Assembly (NCBI GenBank): GCA_017306715.1
Contig: JAFKHV010000033.1
Location: 1 to 36,702 of the forward strand
Direction of reading: 5' to 3'
Source: Legionella sp.
GTDB lineage: Bacteria > Pseudomonadota > Gammaproteobacteria > Legionellales > Legionellaceae
Length of the DNA: 36,702 bases
The notes under the pieces are model-generated. The model ran no database searches. It saw nothing but the letters and a program-made list of their open reading frames with translations, and was not told the DNA's origin. Numbering within the stretch: position 1 is the stretch's first letter; each line of letters begins with the position of its first letter. Shown piece after piece: positions 5,984 to 14,100 of the stretch. The position numbers were made by a program, and so were the translations under genes.

Positions 5984-7036
5984 ATGACTTACGTACAAAA
6001 CATAGAAAATGAACTAGTTCAACGTATTCCTCACGCAACAGATCTTCTAAAGGATATCAGCCAATCCATAGCAGAGCGCGCCTTTAATAACACTTCGTTC
6101 TCACCTGACAAAAGAGCAGTAAATGTACGTATAGAATACGTAGAAGCTCTATTAAAGGACAAAAGTACAGTACTGAATGAAATTAGTAGCGCCTTCAAAA
6201 GAGGGGCAGAGGTAAAGCAGGATTTTGATGTTATGGTTGACGAATGGTTTAAGTCACATCGTGAAAAATTAAGTAACAGTTATAACTCATGGTTACACTC
6301 TCATGCCAAGGTTGCATCAAGTTTCGTTGTTGGACCCGCAAACTTCCCAGTTGCAAGAAATCAAAAACTTTCTAATTATGCTGATGCCAAGTTTACAGAA
6401 ATAGCTGAATTTAGAAAAAAATCCATTAAAAATATTTTAAAGTTCGTTTTACCTTATGGTGATGGCTCATCAATTCAAACAGACGATCCAAATGCAGGTG
6501 AAAAAATTGAGAATAAAATTGATAAATTAGAAGCGCAACGTGAAGAAATGAAGGCGATCAACAAGCTGATTAGAAAGTATTTTAAAGATGGTTGCCCAGA
6601 TATATCACCCGAAAATCTAGCAGAGTTTAAAAAATTATTACACACTGAATTCAATTTAAATGAAACACAAATAGCAGACTTATTGAAACCAAACTATCGT
6701 GGAAAAATTATAGGTTTTGAAAGATGGGAGTTGCAGAATTTGGGTGCCAATATTAATCGCTATAAAAAAAGAATAACCGAAGTAGAAAAAACGAATTCTA
6801 AAACGATAGATGACGAGTTTGAAAATGGGATTAAGGTAACAATAAGTGACGATCAAAAGATTTGCATTTACTTTGGTTTTAAGCCAAGCGAGGAAATAAG
6901 AACCTTGCTAAAAGAAAACTCTTTTAAATTCTCAAGGAACCGAAATAATGCATGGGTTAGAAAGTTCACTTTAAATGCCGCATACAGCTATGAGCAATTT
7001 ATTAAACTAAAATTAGAAACCTTTAAAGAGATTTAA
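5984..7036 (+). CDS. Phage/plasmid conserved protein (350 aa)
   Basis: A 350-aa soluble protein. The ATG at 5984 is chosen because AAGGA lies eight bases before it and because everything upstream repeats the ardB promoter/leader. Residues about 105-175 contain a conserved block, with VGPANFPVARNQK near 115-127, then a charged helical segment ending KLEAQREEMKAINK, which I associate with proteins found in phages and conjugative elements. The C-terminus (about 290-345) holds FGFKPSEEIRTLLKENSFKF followed by W-V-R-K, like a small domain seen at the ends of large mobile-element proteins. No function is proven. Co-regulation with ardB suggests an establishment or anti-defence role. A strong terminator follows. 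Confidence 0.65.
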   Translation: MTYVQNIENELVQRIPHATDLLKDISQSIAERAFNNTSFSPDKRAVNVRIEYVEALLKDKSTVLNEISSAFKRGAEVKQDFDVMVDEWFKSHREKLSNSYNSWLHSHAKVASSFVVGPANFPVARNQKLSNYADAKFTEIAEFRKKSIKNILKFVLPYGDGSSIQTDDPNAGEKIENKIDKLEAQREEMKAINKLIRKYFKDGCPDISPENLAEFKKLLHTEFNLNETQIADLLKPNYRGKIIGFERWELQNLGANINRYKKRITEVEKTNSKTIDDEFENGIKVTISDDQKICIYFGFKPSEEIRTLLKENSFKFSRNRNNAWVRKFTLNAAYSYEQFIKLKLETFKEI

Positions 7037-7043
7037 AAATATG

Positions 7044-7064
7044 AAGCCCTTCGGGGCTTTTTTT
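7044..7064 (+). terminator. Intrinsic terminator with TTCG loop
   Basis: AAGCCC (7044-7049), the stable tetraloop TTCG, and GGGCTT (7054-7059) running into a stretch of seven T. It lies 7 bp after the stop of the 350-aa gene. Confidence 0.9.
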
Positions 7065-7389
7065 AAGCAAAAATAAAATCGCATCTTGTAAAGTTAATGG
7101 TTTAAGATTAAATTTACACAGAACCTTAATAAAATTATTGAAACAATATATCGATTAAACCCACCAGTCAATAAATGCTTAGTGTGCTATATTTTACGTA
7201 ACCTATACTTTATATATGCATTGACAATTAACGTTGTATTCATTGATAAAATTACGAAATAATAAATATTTTCATGATCCAAAATTAAAGAATCTAGTTG
7301 GTGTAAAATTGGAAAGAATAGATTTCGTATGCAAGAAAAAATAGCATTGATATTTAATAACAATAGAATAAAAATGAACAACATCACCT

Positions 7390-7397
7390 TTCGTTTG
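7390..7397. repeat. Target site duplication, left copy
   Basis: TTCGTTTG directly next to the left end of the insertion sequence. The same eight bases are at 8738-8745. Confidence 0.8.
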
Positions 7398-8737
7398 GAG
7401 AGTGTTCATCTAACTGTGTCACCTCATTGATTATCTAAGTCCCAGATTCAGCCTGTCTTCAAAATAAATATGAAGCTGGGAAATGATAAGCGCCCAATTG
7501 TGCATGGGCTGGTTCCATTTTTCCAGTACTTTTTGGCAGGCACAATAAATGAGCTTAACAAGGGCATTTTCACTGGTGAAAGCGCCTTTATTTTTAGTGT
7601 ATTTGCGGATTTGTCGATGAAAGCCCTCCACGATATTGGTGGTGTAAATGATACGCCTAAGTTCCTCGGGATATTTGAAGTATTGAGATAGAGCCTCCCA
7701 GTTGTTATTCCAAGACTTCATTACAGCAGGGTATTTCTTGCCCCATTTCTCTTCCAACTCCAGTAAGTGATGCTCAGCCAAGTCTTTACTAGACGCTTTA
7801 TATACGAGCTTCAAGTCAGCCATAAATACTTTCTGGTCTTTGCTAACGACATATTTTAAAGAGTTTCGAATTTGATGAACAACACAAAGCTGTACTTCTG
7901 TTTTCGGAAAGACTTCGGCAATGGCTTCAGGGAACCCCTTAAGTCCATCAATACTTGCAATAAGAATATCTTCTACGCCCCGAGCCTTAAGGTCATTTAA
8001 AACACCAAGCCAAAAACGCGCTCCTTCATTTTCCGACAGATAGAGTCCTAGAATATCTTTTCTGCCCTCAGGGGTTACAGCAAGAACGGTATAAAATGCC
8101 TTACTGGTCACCTTGCCTTCAGCCCGTACTTTAAAATGCATGGCATCTAAAAATGCTATGGGGTAAACAGATTCTAAAGACCTGTTACGCCACTCAGTAA
8201 TCATGGGTAACAGTTTATCAGTGATGAGGCTGATTTTAGCGGATGAAATGTCTAGGCCATACATCTCAGCTAAATGTTCACTGATGGCCTCATAACTCAT
8301 GCCTAAGGCATATAGAGCTAGGACTTTGTTGTCCAGGGATTCGTTCAGTACGGTCTGGCGTTTTTTTACAATCTCAGGCTCAAAGCGACCATCCCTATCT
8401 CTTGGGGTTTCTAAATCAAATACACCTGAGGTAGACTTCATTAACTTAGAAGTCTTGCCATTACGACGGGGAGAAAGTCCTAACTCATGAGACTCAGCGA
8501 TATGAGCCTCCATTTCTCCTTCTAAAGCTGCTTCAAGGAGTTCTTTAATCAATGGTGTTAATATGCCGTCTTTCCCCGTGAGAGATTGTCCTGATTTTAA
8601 TTGGGATAAGGCATCGGCTTTGAATTCATTGAAATCAAAATTGGATAAATCTATTTTTTTATTATTCATGTGTACCTCTTTTAATTGTCGCGATTATAAC
8701 AAGTTAAAAGAGATGACACAGTTATTTAAACACTACC
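7398..8737 (-). mobile_element. IS256-family insertion sequence (1,340 bp)
   Basis: One transposase gene between imperfect inverted repeats. The left end reads GAGAGTGTTC and the inverted right end GGTAGTGTTT. Counting from AGTGTT, the two ends agree at 21 of 25 positions, including AACTGTGTCA. An 8-bp duplication of TTCGTTTG flanks the element, which is normal for IS256 (8-9 bp). The intact gene and clean duplication indicate a recent insertion. Confidence 0.9.
7431..8669 (-). CDS. IS256-family transposase
   Basis: A 412-aa transposase of the mutator/IS256 family, full length. The DDE residues are visible: D175 in FLDAMHFKV, D241 in IASIDGLKGF, and E348 in TTNIVEGFHRQIRKYTKNKG, with the family's CVVHQIRNS (about 262-270) between the second and third. 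The N-terminus has a helical DNA-binding region with NGKTSK near 70-75. The ATG at 8669 has AGAGG seven bases upstream. The gene fills the element from near its left to near its right end. It appears intact, so it may be active. Confidence 0.95.
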   Translation of the reverse strand: MNNKKIDLSNFDFNEFKADALSQLKSGQSLTGKDGILTPLIKELLEAALEGEMEAHIAESHELGLSPRRNGKTSKLMKSTSGVFDLETPRDRDGRFEPEIVKKRQTVLNESLDNKVLALYALGMSYEAISEHLAEMYGLDISSAKISLITDKLLPMITEWRNRSLESVYPIAFLDAMHFKVRAEGKVTSKAFYTVLAVTPEGRKDILGLYLSENEGARFWLGVLNDLKARGVEDILIASIDGLKGFPEAIAEVFPKTEVQLCVVHQIRNSLKYVVSKDQKVFMADLKLVYKASSKDLAEHHLLELEEKWGKKYPAVMKSWNNNWEALSQYFKYPEELRRIIYTTNIVEGFHRQIRKYTKNKGAFTSENALVKLIYCACQKVLEKWNQPMHNWALIISQLHIYFEDRLNLGLR

Positions 8738-8745
8738 TTCGTTTG
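8738..8745. repeat. Target site duplication, right copy
   Basis: TTCGTTTG next to the right end of the insertion sequence, identical to 7390-7397. Confidence 0.8.
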
Positions 8746-8823
8746 AGGAAATGAAAACATAATATTGCTGTATGTGCATTCCTTTGTAAGCATCTAATAT
8801 TTAAGTTCTTCATTAGAATCAAC

Positions 8824-9033
8824 TTAAATTGATTCTTTAATTTTTATTTTTAAATGCTTATTCCATTCTTTATCTTTTGAAAAGATATACGTTGCAGCTT
8901 CTTCAAAAAAATCGTTAATCGTAGCGATTCCAGACCATTCACAATACTTGCTAATTTTGGTAAATATATCATGATCAATTTCTACTTTTATTTTTTCTTT
9001 ACTGTTGATTTTTTTAGCAGTTAATAAAGCCAT
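8824..9033 (-). CDS. Small possible ribbon-helix-helix protein (69 aa)
   Basis: A 69-aa protein. Residues about 13-22 (KEKIKVEIDH) form a possible beta strand, followed by two helices (DIFTKISKYCEW and INDFFEEAATYIFSKD), the general layout of ribbon-helix-helix DNA-binding proteins. I recall similar proteins (CEW...G, EEAA..IFSKDKEW) near plasmid mobilization loci, but I cannot name the family. The ATG at 9033 has GGAG seven bases upstream. It shares an 11-base leader (CAAATGGAGTA) with the 98-aa gene upstream. It lies on the leading side of nic. A relaxosome or regulatory role is possible; TraY is an alternative not supported by sequence. Confidence 0.6.
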   Translation of the reverse strand: MALLTAKKINSKEKIKVEIDHDIFTKISKYCEWSGIATINDFFEEAATYIFSKDKEWNKHLKIKIKESI

Positions 9034-9091
9034 ATCCTACTCCATTTGTAAAAGTTGTATTGTAATAAATATCGCGTTTTATTGAAACAAG

Positions 9092-9388
9092 TTAATAATG
9101 ATTATTAAATGAATTATAAGCACTAAAACTTGTGCACGAATTAGAACGATAATGCTCATGATTTCTGTGATAATCGTTGAATGAATTGCTTGTTCCATAT
9201 GAGCTACCATTTAGATCAAGACATCCAACCATTGGCAATCCAGTAGCAGGATTTATTTTTGTTTCACTGAAGGTTGATTTAGATCGGATTGATTGTCTTT
9301 TAGCATAGTCAACTTTTTCTTCCTTTGAAAATTTTCGAATAGAAATAAACTTAACGAAGGTTTTAAAAATGTGTTTAATTATATTCAT
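9092..9388 (-). CDS. Small hypothetical protein with NPATGLPM motif (98 aa)
   Basis: A 98-aa protein. The first 30 residues are basic and hydrophobic; the middle carries INPATGLPMVG (about residues 45-55) followed by LDLNGSSYGTS. This motif recurs in small proteobacterial proteins of unknown role. The C-terminal third is rich in Asn, Ser, His and Tyr and probably disordered. The ATG at 9388 has GGAG seven bases upstream. It is the gene nearest the proposed oriT on its left side, 58 bp before the 69-aa gene. Confidence 0.6.
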   Translation of the reverse strand: MNIIKHIFKTFVKFISIRKFSKEEKVDYAKRQSIRSKSTFSETKINPATGLPMVGCLDLNGSSYGTSNSFNDYHRNHEHYRSNSCTSFSAYNSFNNHY

Positions 9389-9556
9389 GTATTACTCCAT
9401 TTGATAAATCAAAAATTTATTCGCAGCAATGCGCCCCTAGCAAGAAAAAATCACAGGCGCGCAATTCTTATGCGCTATTAAATAATTTAAACCATTAAGC
9501 AAAATGATCATGCCCACAAACAACATATATATAAAGATAAAGTTTCCTTGAAAGAA

Positions 9557-9570
9557 CACACCCCTCGCAA
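9557..9570 (-). other. F-like nic site core
   Basis: The minus strand reads TTGCGAGGGGTGTG from 9570 to 9557. The F/R1 core recognised by TraI is TTGCGTGGGGTGTG, so 13 of 14 positions agree. By alignment, cleavage would fall between T9558 and G9557. As in F, the strand that would be transferred runs 5' to 3' away from traM. The strong inverted repeat found 5' of nic in F is not evident here. Confidence 0.7.
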
Positions 9571-9643
9571 CTGTCATTTCCTTTTATTTTTCATAGTTAA
9601 ATCAATAAGTTAGTGTTAATTAAACTTTCTAAATTCAATGTAA

Positions 9644-9660
9644 CCTATTATTTTAATAGG
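9644..9660. repeat. Hairpin CCTATTA / TAATAGG in oriT
   Basis: Perfect 7-bp arms (9644-9650, 9654-9660) around TTT, directly next to AGGTGCTA (9658-9665), which is repeated inverted at 9769-9776. It may be a recognition site for a relaxosome protein. Confidence 0.5.
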
Positions 9661-9777
9661 TGCTAATCCACTCTTTTATAATAATCAATATATTAGATAA
9701 AATCAACACCTAAACCACACCTACTTATAAATGCTTTTATCTCTATTTTTCCATAAAACACACCCTTTTAGCACCTA
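9657..9777. repeat. CACCTA repeats, candidate TraM sites
   Basis: CACCTA is at 9707-9712, 9718-9723 and 9772-9777, with its inverse TAGGTG at 9657-9662. The 11-base phase of the first two equals one helical turn. The last copy overlaps the -35 zone of the traM promoter, which would allow autoregulation, as known for F TraM. Binding is inferred. Confidence 0.45.
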
Positions 9778-9785
9778 GATTCACA

Positions 9786-9794
9786 TGGTATAAT
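9786..9794 (+). promoter_or_regulatory. traM promoter, extended -10
   Basis: TGGTATAAT (9786-9794) is a perfect extended -10. There is no good -35, which an extended -10 can compensate for. It lies about 50 bp before the traM start. Confidence 0.6.
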
Positions 9795-9844
9795 CAGCTT
9801 AATCCATCTGAAATTTACTTATTAAACACAATATAGAGGATTTT

Positions 9845-10213
9845 ATGCCAAAGGCTTATTGTTACTTAACTCAAAAAACACTGGATCAATTGGAGTCCAT
9901 TAAACAAGAGGAAGGGCATACCTCCTCATCCCAAACGATGAAAGAAATGATTGAACTTGGGATTAAAGTATACTTACATAACAAAGATACCCCATCCTTG
10001 AGCGAAGATGAAAAAAGACGTTTAGAAAAGGAAGAGGAGTTAAAGAGACAACACACGACACATCTGCTCAGGTTATTAGGAATTAGTGCCGATATTTTTA
10101 GATGTGTTTATGATAAAAATAAGTTATCCGGTGAGGCAAATAATGCTGATGAACACATCGCAGAACTTAAGAAAAAAGTAGATAATTTTATTGATGGATT
10201 TATTAATAATTGA
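9845..10213 (+). CDS. traM: TraM-like relaxosome protein
   Basis: A 122-aa protein resembling F TraM over its length. It has an N-terminal ribbon-helix-helix (strand YCYLTQKTLDQL, helix ending MIELGIKVYL at about residues 36-45) and a helical C-terminal tetramerisation domain, with LLRLLGI (about 74-80) and SGEANNADEHIAELKKKVD (about 98-116) in the same places as the F motifs around ILGIES and SGNPKFEYANMVEDI. TraM binds oriT and contacts TraD to bring the relaxosome to the pore. The ATG at 9845 has GAGGA upstream. It is convergent with the tra operon. The assignment comes from motif order and location. Confidence 0.7.
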   Translation: MPKAYCYLTQKTLDQLESIKQEEGHTSSSQTMKEMIELGIKVYLHNKDTPSLSEDEKRRLEKEEELKRQHTTHLLRLLGISADIFRCVYDKNKLSGEANNADEHIAELKKKVDNFIDGFINN

Positions 10214-10235
10214 TGTTATTGGCAGATAATTTTTA

Positions 10236-10274
10236 TCATTGAGGCTAATTATCACATCCAATTATCCTCAATGA
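10236..10274. terminator. Inverted repeat between convergent traM and tra operon
   Basis: TCATTGAGG (10236-10244) and CCTCAATGA (10266-10274) are perfect 9-bp inverted copies with a 21-bp spacer, between the converging ends of traM and the 255-aa gene. No long T run follows, so it is a possible rather than clear bidirectional terminator. Confidence 0.4.
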
Positions 10275-10296
10275 AGCCCCCCCTAAAAACGCCAAT

Positions 10297-11064
10297 TTAA
10301 TCATTAGATATTTTACTATATTTTTCTTTCATAAAGTATGCGATACACACACCAATATGAAGTAACAATATTATGGAAAATATGAAATAAAAAGGCTCTA
10401 TTTTTAACTCATGGATCAAGTTAATCCTCCTTGGAAGATAGTTAAGTGCTATAAAGCTCAAAATAATAGTACTCGAAATGAGTAAAGAATATTTGATATG
10501 ATTTTTTTTAATCATCAATCCAAGTAATGAATAACCCCACGAAAAAATGATTCCATAAAATGCCATAAAGTACATTTGGAAAGGCCAAAATGCTCTTGCA
10601 TCACCGTTATTTAATTCTGTTATTAATGATAGAGATCCTGCGATAAAAAACGCTGAAGAAATCAATAGTAAATCGACTAGAAAAGCATTAACTCTACTCC
10701 AATTATTGGCTTTCAATAATTGCTTTATATCTCGTTTTTGGCTCCAATAGAGATACGAAATCAATAACGGAACCGTTATCATAAACCCTTCTAATGGAAC
10801 ACTGAATTTATAAGTTGTGTATTCCATTCCAAATACTCCAAAAAGATAACTTAATAGGATTATCCATGATAAACAATTGATGCTTTTAATGATGATTAAT
10901 AGTCTTTTGTGAAATAAAACTAGCCCGATTATCAAAACAATAATAATTAAATCTCTATTAAATAGTGCATAAAGCATGAATGAGTTTATGGGTGTGCTTA
11001 ACACCAGTATTGAGCTAATAAAAGCACTTATAAATACAATAAATATGGTAAGACTGTTGCGCAT
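10297..11064 (-). CDS. Polytopic membrane protein in the traX position (255 aa)
   Basis: A 255-aa protein with about seven or eight hydrophobic segments and a basic, Asn/Lys-containing loop around residues 112-125. The ATG at 11064 has GAGGA five bases before it and gives a hydrophobic segment near the N-terminus; a TTG upstream at 11094 lacks this. It follows traI by 51 bp, the place of traX (pilin N-acetylase) in F, and has a similar length. However, I do not see TraX features, and the mature pilin here would start with Lys, not Ala. The DNA is more AT-rich than the tra genes. Function is unknown. Confidence 0.6.
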   Translation of the reverse strand: MRNSLTIFIVFISAFISSILVLSTPINSFMLYALFNRDLIIIVLIIGLVLFHKRLLIIIKSINCLSWIILLSYLFGVFGMEYTTYKFSVPLEGFMITVPLLISYLYWSQKRDIKQLLKANNWSRVNAFLVDLLLISSAFFIAGSLSLITELNNGDARAFWPFQMYFMAFYGIIFSWGYSLLGLMIKKNHIKYSLLISSTIILSFIALNYLPRRINLIHELKIEPFYFIFSIILLLHIGVCIAYFMKEKYSKISND

Positions 11065-11115
11065 ATTATCCTCGTAATTTAATGAATGATACAACGGAAA
11101 TTTAACTAAAAATAC

Positions 11116-14100
11116 TTAATACAGCTCCATTTCCTCTCGTTGAAGTAATTTAATTTTATCCACTGATGGGTTTTTATTTTCAGGTATTTCTAATTTTATT
11201 TTGTTGGAGATAGTCTCCAAACATTCTTTAATTTTCTCCTCACTGATTTCAATTTTATTTGTAATCCCAACGAGTTTATCTATGCTTACAGCGTGACTTA
11301 AAGCATCCACAACCCCATGAGTGCCGTGTAGCTTACTTACATCATTAAAATCTTTTTCCCTACGTGGAATAGCTATTTCCACTGATTTTCCATGGTGCTT
11401 TAACCGCTCAATTGCCCTAATAATTACTTTATCTTCTTGCATGGGTTTTCCATCATTATCAAGACAAAGAACCACTTTATCCGTTAAAAGACTCATATCA
11501 ATATTAATAAAGTTTTGTTTGCCTAGTGTTGTAATAACACGTTCATGAGGCACTGCATCTCGCACACTTAGTCCCGTTTCACCGCCTTCTGTAATGTAAG
11601 TGACAGACTCTTTGCTATTTCCTTTATTTAAGATGGCTCCTGCGCCTTCTTTCGAACCATAAGTTTTCTTGGATTTCATGCTCAGAGAAGCGATTGGCAC
11701 TTTATTTCCGGTTTTTGGGTCTAAATAGACCGCTTCAACCGCTGCTATTTGATTCTCCTTATCTCGGGCGATATAGAGGAGTGCTGGCCTATATTTTTGA
11801 GTCTCTGTATCCTTGGTATAGACTCTCGGGTGATATCGAATATCTTCTCCTGAAATTTGCCCAATACCTCTTATATCCTTGAGATATTTTTCTGCTACAG
11901 TGCCATGTATGGGCTTCGATTCATGAGCCAACTGCAGTGCATATTCTTTGGTTTTATTGGGTTTAATTTTCGGATTTTCTTTATCAATTACGGGGCTATT
12001 TACCCTAGCTTTTATCTGTTCTTTTAAATCTTCACCAGTTAATTTGGCTGCATACGAGAGGCTTTGTTTAAAGTCTAAATTGAGCGTGTTTTGAATGAGA
12101 TGAAGCAGATTCCCTTTTTCCAAAGTTTCGTGATTAAACCAAACGCCTCTTTTCTCACCATGCAAACAAATGACCAAACTTCCATAAGTTCCATAACGGT
12201 ATTCTTTTTTTGATGAAAGTGCTCGGTTGGGCTCTCCAAGCAATCGTTCAACTACCTGTTCCGCATGATTTGAAAGATTTTGTGATATGGCCTTCGCATC
12301 ATAAAAGGGCTCGCTCTTAGGTTGTACCGATTTTGACCTTTTTCTGTCCTGAGAATTGTTCGTGCTGTTTTGAATCTCTTGTGTTTTGTTCTTAATATTT
12401 GGATTAATGCGGTTTAATACTTCCAGGGCTGATGTTTTATCAGGCGTGACACAAAGCTGCTCCTGTAATTTATCGTGATCATCGGTGTAGAGCATCGCAT
12501 GCAACGAACCACGAGTGACCATGATATAAAATGAACGCAGATGATTCACTTTACTATTTCCTGTCTCTGCAACACCAATAACATACGGTGAAGAAGCACC
12601 CTGTATCGAATAACTGGTTGCTGTATAGCTGTAATCCCAGTGTGCGTCTTTCATCTCTTCTTTGTTTAAACGGTGCTCTGAACCAGCACCATCTGTGACA
12701 ACGATAGAGGCCTCTTGTACTTGCGTTACCCGCAAGCGCTCATTTGCAAATCGGCCTAAAGATTTATCGGACTTTTTAAAATGGATTTTTTCTCCTACTG
12801 AAATGTCTCCAGGGGCGGATTGAAACAATTCTATTTTCCAATCTTTATTCTCTTTTTCAGGAACAAAAAATGATTTTTCTCCTTTTGAGTCGTGTAACAG
12901 AACAACTTTATTTGATGTATCGACCGATGAAACTTTGAAATAGTCACCTTCTTTTTTTAAATAAAAATCCCCTTTTTTAATGCACTCTTGATAAGTCTCA
13001 CAAAAATAAAGCTCTGCGGTTGTGTAATTGGTGCTTAATAATCGAGGAAAGGTTAAATTCTCAGAACCAAGGGTTCCTTCTTTAATCAGTTCATTTCGGA
13101 TAAGCGTATTAGCAACCTCCCTTTTCTTATTTTCATGAATAATTACAATGGTTTGTTCTCTGCACTCATCGGTACGAGATAAATAATCGCCTACAGCCAT
13201 TTCAATGGGTGATTTTTGCTGAAACACGCTTTGGTTGTGTTCTTTCTGTTTATTAAGAGGCACACTTTCATCTAAAGGGTGTCCCGTAACCATTAAAGAT
13301 GAGCTCAACGCATGGTACGGGCTATCGATGTCCTTTCGCTCAATTAAATTAAGCGGCAGTGAGCTCAATTGCGACAATGCTTTATTTGGATTACCCTGGA
13401 TTAAGGTTTCAATGGCATTCTTGTATTCCAAGACCTGTTGCCGAACAATATCGTCCATACAGGCAACACGTATGCTCCCTTCTTGCATCAAAATTTGACT
13501 CGGCTTTCCACTTTCAATACTCTGATGTTGACTTACATCGCCTAATAAAACGCAGCGAGCACCCGAATCACTTATTTGCTGCACCAGTCTGGCGCAGTCA
13601 CGATTAGAAACCATCGAAGATTCATCAAGTAGTACGAGTGAATTAGGCGATAAGGTACGCTCTTGGTCTTGAGCAATAAGAAAACTTTTTAATGTTTGCG
13701 CCTCAATTCCTAAAGCCCTCATTTCTTTTACTGCTTGATGTGTGGGTGCAACAGCAATGATGCGTAGCTCTTCTTGAGTCATAGAGAGCGCATGATGAAC
13801 TGTATCAATCGCAGTTTTGTTCATCGTTGTTTTCCCTGTCCCTGCATAGCCTTGAATCATAATGAATTGGTCCGATGTCGTTGTAATCAGTTCACAGGCT
13901 TCTTTTTGTCCCTTAGTCAATCGAGCAGAAGCCAATTGATTTCGCGCCTCTTCTTCTTTCATTAAAGGGTTTAACGTATTAATCCCAGATTTAACCGTAG
14001 AAATGATTGATTCTTCGAAGAAAACAGCCTCCTTTGTCGTTAAAAAGTCATTTCCCCCCGCAATCAGTTCCCCGCGTTCAATTAAATGATCCAATTGATG

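Larger units (their letters stand above)
7187..8813 (-). pseudogene. 92-aa ORF split by the IS256-family element
   Basis: If the insertion and one copy of the 8-bp target duplication are removed (joining 8813-8746 to 7397-7187), a single frame of 93 codons appears, running from ATG 8813 to the stop at 7187 without interruption. Its start lies 10 bp after the stop of the 69-aa gene. The product would have a short basic N-terminus and two hydrophobic segments (about residues 29-50 and 70-85 of the rebuilt protein). The ATG has no clear Shine-Dalgarno, so coupling to the upstream gene may be needed. A 66-codon remnant persists left of the element. I do not recognise the protein. Confidence 0.55.
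9389..9844. other. Proposed origin of transfer (oriT)
   Basis: A 456-bp AT-rich stretch with no gene between the 98-aa gene and traM. It contains an F-like nicking core on the minus strand (9557-9570), a hairpin (9644-9660), three copies of CACCTA, a long-range inverted repeat (9658-9665 with 9769-9776) and the traM promoter. In F, R1 and R100, oriT likewise lies beside traM, with TraM-binding sites between nic and the gene. The tra operon is on the traM side, so it would be transferred last. Confidence 0.7.

Noticed and set aside
7470..8490. Plus-strand open frames inside the transposase gene
   Set aside because: They are antisense to an intact IS256 transposase with all DDE residues visible.
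8824..9033. 69-aa protein as TraY
   Set aside because: It has a possible ribbon-helix-helix layout but no specific TraY sequence, and it lies on the leading side of nic rather than at the operon head.
10297..11064. 255-aa membrane protein as TraX
   Set aside because: Only position and size agree; the sequence does not show TraX motifs and the predicted pilin N-terminus is not alanine.
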